From: Cocos nucifera | Lineage: Eukaryota > Streptophyta > Magnoliopsida > Arecales > Arecaceae | DNA: 64,000 nucleotides | Direction of reading: 5' to 3' | Assembly: GCA_006176705.1 (NCBI GenBank) | Contig: QRFJ01000060.1 | Span: 2,573,122 to 2,637,121 of the forward strand | Part shown: one piece after another, positions 61,601 through 64,000 of the stretch | Layout: the number at the start of each line of letters is the position of its first letter | Position numbering within the stretch: position 1 is the stretch's first letter | Made by a program: the position numbers and the translations under genes | The notes under the pieces: generated by a model | Told to the model about the DNA's origin: nothing | The model's database searches: none | The model's input: the letters and a program-made list of their open reading frames with translations, nothing else

Positions 61601-62051
61601 AAAGTACAACAAAGAATTACTGAAAGACGCATTAAAAACATCCAATGAACTGCATGAAGTGGGGCACCTACATATGCAAGAAATTCAAAGGAAATACTAA
61701 AACTAATCGATGGGAACAAACAAACATGAATGAAGAATCCACTTACCCCATCAGATTAACCCTGAGATTGACCTTGAGCTGCACAAAGAGATCATAGAGC
61801 TGCCCCAGATCAGCAGCGTTGCCATGCGAGTAAAGCACTGTGAGCCGGGCATAGGGGTTCCTCAAATAGAAGGCTACAACCTTGTTCCCACGCTTGGTGT
61901 CCAACACCAGAACATCCATTGAATGATCCCGGGGAATCCCGGAGGCCACCAGCTGTCCACCGTCGTCCTCCTCGACAGTGTAGGTAGGTGGGTCGGGCGG
62001 GAAGAAGGCGAACTTCGCCGCCAGACTCGAAACCGAGCACCCCGATGGCAT
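42982..62051 (-). CDS. ABHD17: ABHD17-type alpha/beta hydrolase, five coding exons, 340 aa
   Basis: Joined exons 62051-61747, 45688-45652, 44717-44481, 44392-44345 and 43377-42982 total 1023 nt without a break. All introns are GT-AG. The family holds serine hydrolases; animal members remove palmitate from membrane-anchored proteins, so protein depalmitoylation is the likely but untested role. The N-terminus AAKFAFFPPDPPTY and YSHGNAADLGQ (oxyanion region) are typical. Catalytic residues are Ser148 in GQSVGSG, Asp213 in HGTED and His242 in GGGHCNLE. A Cys-rich tail, ten Cys in the last 43 residues, could anchor it to membranes by acylation. There is no signal peptide or clear membrane helix. 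Length suits plant members. It is the only intact gene here. Confidence 0.96.
44345..44392 (-). CDS. ABHD17: ABHD17-type gene, coding exon 4 (48 nt)
   Basis: Sixteen codons, NINKIKKVKCPILVIH, between acceptor tatgcag and donor gtgagt. It holds the beta-strand before the catalytic aspartate loop. Confidence 0.95.
44481..44717 (-). CDS. ABHD17: ABHD17-type gene, coding exon 3
   Basis: 237 nt, 79 codons, between acceptor gtctag and donor gtaagt. It starts PSEYNTYADIEAVYQ, carries the nucleophile elbow LYGQSVGSGPT and continues RGVVLHSAILSGLRVV. It ends FCFDIYK. Confidence 0.96.
45652..45688 (-). CDS. ABHD17: ABHD17-type gene, coding exon 2 (37 nt)
   Basis: A micro-exon between acceptor ctgcag and donor gtaagc. 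With the two bases from exon 1 it encodes GYDYSGYGASTGK, a conserved family motif. Too short for ORF scans; found from the protein motif and splice sites. Confidence 0.95.
45817..45860. repeat. (GA)n microsatellite in intron 1
   Basis: About 44 bases of GA just upstream (in gene direction) of exon 2. Frames through it are compositional. Confidence 0.95.
46336..47060 (-). mobile_element. Truncated LTR pair with gypsy-type primer site (TRIM-like)
   Basis: Two direct copies of one LTR, 46336 to about 46575 and 46639-47039, share gttggctccacatccgcata-type phrases. On the minus strand the second starts TGTCATTAGCGGG after acgggggag and ends gcaaca. It is followed by TTGGCGCCATCTGTGGGA, a gypsy-type PBS. 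After about 40 bases of interior and a G13 tract comes the other LTR, 5'-truncated. It may be a TRIM or the remains of a tandem recombinant. Confidence 0.72.
47150..48704 (-). pseudogene. Antisense ORF of Tat element, second copy
   Basis: ATG 48704 opens MAGRGRGRTVGSGG. The frame to 48117 matches the copy at 5044 motif by motif: VVDWFREQYQVSEQFQFFAP, AFYVENLRLGLRFSVLEFI, HPKANDWWMFAP, FLGFSIHLGN. Later parts (about 47910-47395) carry a Lys/Arg patch and an acidic Val/Pro-rich region, then KHLIEAILLPADKRIQ near 47300. The copy is interrupted and its 3' part, the coiled-coil region, is missing. Function unknown. Confidence 0.82.
48843..48855 (-). promoter_or_regulatory. Candidate TATA box of the second antisense gene
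   Basis: cctatatatagga lies about 145 bp before the ATG at 48704 and parallels the TATA before the first copy. Confidence 0.45.
49355..50193 (+). repeat. 3' LTR of the second Tat element
   Basis: Starts TGTTGGATATATTGAC after the polypurine tract and ends gccgcaaca, 839 bp. It contains ctataaaaag (49989-49998), a likely TATA. The interior is rich in cgactgatcggt-like phrases, as in the LTRs at 3830 and 11832. Confidence 0.8.
50194..52770. other. Intron 1 sequence, no gene
   Basis: AT-rich with no coding signal. At about 52030-52190 and 52345-52470 related ~130-bp phrases repeat (catcaattatgca, ttttaggtgaggtcctgagt). The first is followed by tgatattagagcaaac, which resembles a decayed iMet primer site, so this is probably an old LTR pair fragment. 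Confidence 0.5.
52771..52833. repeat. (CT)n microsatellite
   Basis: About 63 bases of uninterrupted CT in intron 1. Confidence 0.96.
52834..55280. other. Intron 1 sequence, no gene
   Basis: No supported gene. Between 52860 and 53060 gagcatcttcc-type phrases recur, and between 53970 and 54190 phrases near gagcctaaccagc and ctgatcactagcaa recur three to four times at about 60-bp spacing. Both look like parts of old repeats. Confidence 0.5.
55281..55838 (-). other. Unrecognised open frame, 185 codons
   Basis: Minus-strand frame MSTFLLPWGGGGSSRQ... with a Pro/Thr-rich part, then a plausible helical segment (FYKDQMVEHLYAATKKHLDI) at about residues 50-70. After that the composition changes to Ser/Thr/Ala, and a different minus frame (55587-55354, SELGYNIIHNEEPKDGRP) looks more protein-like, which suggests a frameshifted gene fragment. 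I recognise no family. It lies within intron 1 on the same strand as the host gene. No splice sites support inclusion. Confidence 0.25.
55881..55956. repeat. (GA)n microsatellite
   Basis: About 75 bases of GA with a few AA interruptions, preceded by a short CGCG run. Confidence 0.95.
55957..57284. other. Intron 1 sequence; poly-C/poly-A tract
   Basis: No gene supported. A run of C (56730-56745) followed by A (56746-56765) lies in the middle. Frames on either strand are short and featureless. Confidence 0.55.
57620..58350 (+). pseudogene. BAHD acyltransferase fragment, decayed
   Basis: Plus-strand pieces in shifting frames match the back half of plant BAHD acyltransferases. They are DQVAAVNRIYYIAAADI with a following KIMAFIAYL (57665-57775), then MASYVSNMLSIPYESLRVE (57872 on). 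Next come EHFRGSMDWVEAKQPKP (57990 on), VDFRWE (near 58138, in place of the DFGWG motif), and GYVMPMPSIKRKGDWVVYMH (58200 on). Stops and shifts throughout, and the loss of Gly in DFGWG, make it non-functional. The HXXXD part is not seen. The BAHD subfamily is not assigned. GC content is higher than its surroundings. Confidence 0.72.
58575..58611. repeat. (TA)n microsatellite
   Basis: About 37 bases of TA next to the right inverted-repeat arm. Confidence 0.93.
58769..59700 (+). pseudogene. Myb/SANT-like protein remnant (PIF/Harbinger ORF1 type)
   Basis: Frames show NEQMFISLMEEVFKENRSTT (58778 on), then TAEDEV (58946 on). ARKFQKKGCSISEKLCTIFG follows (59099 on), and HLLHPSAKNPLDANNKEDTG (59165 on, another frame). 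This is the order of the Myb/SANT-like domain and tail found in plant PIF/Harbinger ORF1 and related host proteins. The 59430-59660 stretch (SDSPHKKLLKRS, VVKKFREDPCMMESFKEIL) fits its C-terminal part. Stops and shifts throughout. Together with 60113-60345 it marks a Harbinger remnant. Confidence 0.68.
60113..60345 (+). pseudogene. PIF/Harbinger transposase N-terminal remnant
   Basis: Translation from the ATG at 60116 gives YYEKHLCKQPCKTSRLTRHEYV and, after a frameshift, HPDGYYDSLRMELHIFIIL. The pattern of paired aromatic residues, K-PC-TS---T-HE-V and HP---YD--RM--H-F is the N-terminus of plant Harbinger transposases. The DDE catalytic part is not found downstream. Two stops precede the motif. 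Confidence 0.68.
60346..61740. other. Intron 1, part next to exon 1
   Basis: AT-rich intronic sequence without repeats or frames that I can support, apart from short A- and T-runs near 60830-60950. It ends at the donor site of exon 1. Confidence 0.5.
61747..62051 (-). CDS. ABHD17: ABHD17-type gene, coding exon 1
   Basis: ATG at 62051 opens MPSGCSVSSLAAKFAFFPP. The exon encodes residues 1-101 plus two bases of codon 102 and ends ...AATCTGATGGG before the donor gtaagt (61746-61741). The start is chosen because the next family-conserved residues, AAKFAFFPP, follow closely. A short upstream reading frame (ATG GAT AGA TAG at 62471-62460) may lie in the 5' leader. Confidence 0.95.
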
Positions 62052-63240
62052 CGAGATCGATCCAACTCATTGACAGAGAAGAATTTTCATATGAAAATAG
62101 GAATAAGGAAGGAAAATCCAGAGCAAAAATCCCACCTTTTCCACTTTTCCCCTTCCCTGAGGTGACCAAAATCTTTAAGGTCCTGTTCTGAAAAAGGGGT
62201 TTGAGGAATGGGATTCAAAGAGGAATCGAATAGGAGCAGAAAGGAGTCGCCTTTCTTCGAAATCCTGATGACTTTAGGGTTCTGCTAGGGCTTACGCAGA
62301 GAAACAAAGAGATTTGTTCAAAAGGAGTGGAAGATGGGGAAGTTTGGTCTCCTATTTGAGCAGGAGATGGAGTGGTTTTGAGCACTTTTCACAGATTGCC
62401 GGAGGAAGAGATCGGAGCCAACAATGGAATAAGAGAAGGCGAAGTAGGTTTGTTGGCATCTATCTATCCATAGCCTGGATGCAGAAACAGAGAGTGAAAG
62501 AGACGACGCTGGAGGAGTTCAGGGATGTGGAAGGTGTTGGTGTTCTTCTCTTCTCCTTTTCTTTTTTATTTTTCTGAGAAATCCTATCTTTCACCTTTAT
62601 TGAGTTTAGATTCTGGATAAAGAAGGCATAGGTGGGGGAGGAAGTTTAGGAGTTCAGGGCTTTAGGTTGCCTTCTCTCTCTCTCTACACTAAGCTGAGGT
62701 GTGGGCCGTCTGCTTTAAGGAAGGATTCCTGGAAGTGGCTTCAGGATTTTAGGGTTTTGAAGTCCTTTTTTCTCTTTCCTTCTTCCCTTTGAAAAAAAAG
62801 GTGGTGGGCTAGAAAGTTTTGCTTTCATGAACCAATCCGGATGCATGCATTTGTTTTGTAGTTGGAGAAGTGGGGCAGAGAGAGAATGGCACTTGGAAGC
62901 AAGGTTGAGAGGAGGTGTTGTGGGGATGCGTGAGAAAGACTGCAACTTTTGAACAGAGAACACAGTTTTAGTAACATGCGTTCAGTGGTCACCCACTCTT
63001 TTTGATGTAAAAAAAAAAAAAAATTAAAAGTTTCAGTTTCATGTGGCCACCCATGCACGTGACCACCAAATAAGACAACGCTAGCCTTAAAAACAAAATT
63101 GTGTTTAGGTGGGACCCGCATGATGTCTCCTGGGGTCTGGGTTCCGTATGGTTGCTCAATTATTTTGGCTGCTTGCTTCGGTTTTATACCGTTGTGCCTT
63201 TGATTTGTCAACTTCTTGCTTGTCATTCTTGCTTTTAATT
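62052..63240 (-). other. 5' leader and promoter region of the ABHD17-type gene
   Basis: On the minus strand this lies upstream of ATG 62051. A pyrimidine-rich stretch (near 62500-62580 on the plus strand it reads CTT-rich) and CT runs (62670-62690) resemble plant leader and promoter sequence. A ggtataaaacc motif lies near 63181-63191 on the minus strand but is about 1.1 kb from the ATG, so it would imply a long or spliced leader. I cannot place the start of transcription. Confidence 0.4.
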
Positions 63241-64000
63241 AGTGGTTGATCTTTCTACCTGTGTTTGCAAGTGATGGTTATAGTTAGGCATGTACTTTGA
63301 AATTAAAATTCTTATGGGTCATCTTTCTCAGAAATTTATTTTAATTTTTATACATATATTTCTAATCTCTATTCTTTCATTCTTCCCATGTTTGTATATA
63401 GTAAATACCCAAAAGAAAGCTATGGTGTTCATCAATGTCAAAAGGCTCAAATAACTTAACAATTTAAATCTAAAAGATGCAAGTTAAAATCTTCCACCAA
63501 TTTGGTCATCACCAAGGTGGCTGATGTTGACTATAGGTACATTAATTGAGTGATGATGGAGAAAAAAAAAGGGATATTATTTCTAAGTGAATTCATAGAT
63601 GGTGATCAACTATATTTGTCTATCATGCCCGTGATAATAACCATAGTGTTTACAGTGTACCATATATTTGTTATTTCTTTGGAGTAATTTTTGCAAGGAG
63701 GTCCATCAATGAAGAGGCTGAAAATTAACCTTCACTAACAAACACATGTTGAACGGATTGTACTAAACCAAATTTTTATCAATCCACCATTGATTGTCGA
63801 TCAAAAATCCATGGCAACTTTGAAGTTTCATGGAAAGGAGGAGGTAAATCCTTGTTCCATGAAAGGATCACTCAATGAAATTGAAAGATAAAAGAAAACC
63901 TAGGCTTAAAAAACCAAACGAAACAATGTAGCTAATTTGAATTGCAATAACATTCACAAGTTAATTAGATGATACATAAAAGATGATGAAGATAATTTTG
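63241..64000. other. Intergenic end of window, nothing recognised
   Basis: AT-rich DNA with no open frame of note, repeat or transposon end that I can support. Confidence 0.55.

Noticed and set aside
61810..62191. Other frames overlapping ABHD17-type exon 1
   Set aside because: Shadows of the conserved MPSG... frame; none has family motifs.
1..64000. CRISPR arrays, tRNA or rRNA genes, bacterial operons
   Set aside because: The tandem repeats lack unique spacers, no cloverleaf or rRNA signature was noticed, and the sequence is plant nuclear DNA.

Overview
The window is nuclear DNA of a flowering plant, very probably a monocot with a large repeat-rich genome. A palm would fit, but nothing here proves the species. 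The evidence is one intact spliced plant gene with canonical GT-AG introns, embedded in nested plant transposons: Tat-lineage Ty3/gypsy, Ty1/copia, CACTA, hAT-type MITEs, PIF/Harbinger, and a coding-free LTR element with a tRNA-iMet-like primer site. I found no bacterial genes, tRNA, rRNA or CRISPR.

Layout. 1-2572: 3' end of a gypsy element on the plus strand (integrase tail, about nine copies of a ~115-bp tandem repeat, 3' LTR). 3163-3529: hAT-like MITE. 3830-12542: complete but decayed Tat-type gypsy element on the minus strand, with two LTRs, TSD tatat, gag, a deletion fusing gag to RT, RNase H, integrase, and an extra gene on the opposite strand (5044-7165). 13685-17673: 4-kb CACTA element with TSD tat and a ~950-bp inverted repeat inside its subterminal repeats. 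19287-26235: decayed Ty1/copia element on the plus strand, interrupted by a solo LTR (21861-23337) and a hAT-like MITE (24089-24525). 26236-28905: a row of four inverted-repeat elements separated by TA-rich tracts. 31140-39730: second copia remnant, minus strand, split by a MITE (31414-31825) and by a 5.75-kb LTR element with 2.1-kb LTRs, PBS, PPT and TSD taagc but no coding capacity (33563-39315).

42982-62051 (minus): an intact alpha/beta-hydrolase gene of the ABHD17 type. It has five coding exons and 340 residues, with Ser/Asp/His catalytic residues in place. Its first intron is about 16 kb. That intron holds a truncated LTR pair, the 3' part of another Tat gypsy element with its antisense gene, simple repeats, a decayed BAHD acyltransferase fragment between inverted repeats, and remnants of both PIF/Harbinger genes.

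The ABHD17-type gene is the only one I consider functional; it is a candidate protein S-depalmitoylase. The most interesting non-genic signals are the antisense retrotransposon gene, seen twice with a TATA box upstream each time, the long hairpin inside the CACTA element, the coding-free LTR element, the foldback cluster in TA repeats, and the BAHD fragment between inverted repeats. All coordinates and motifs were read by eye. Family names rest on motif recognition, not on database searches.
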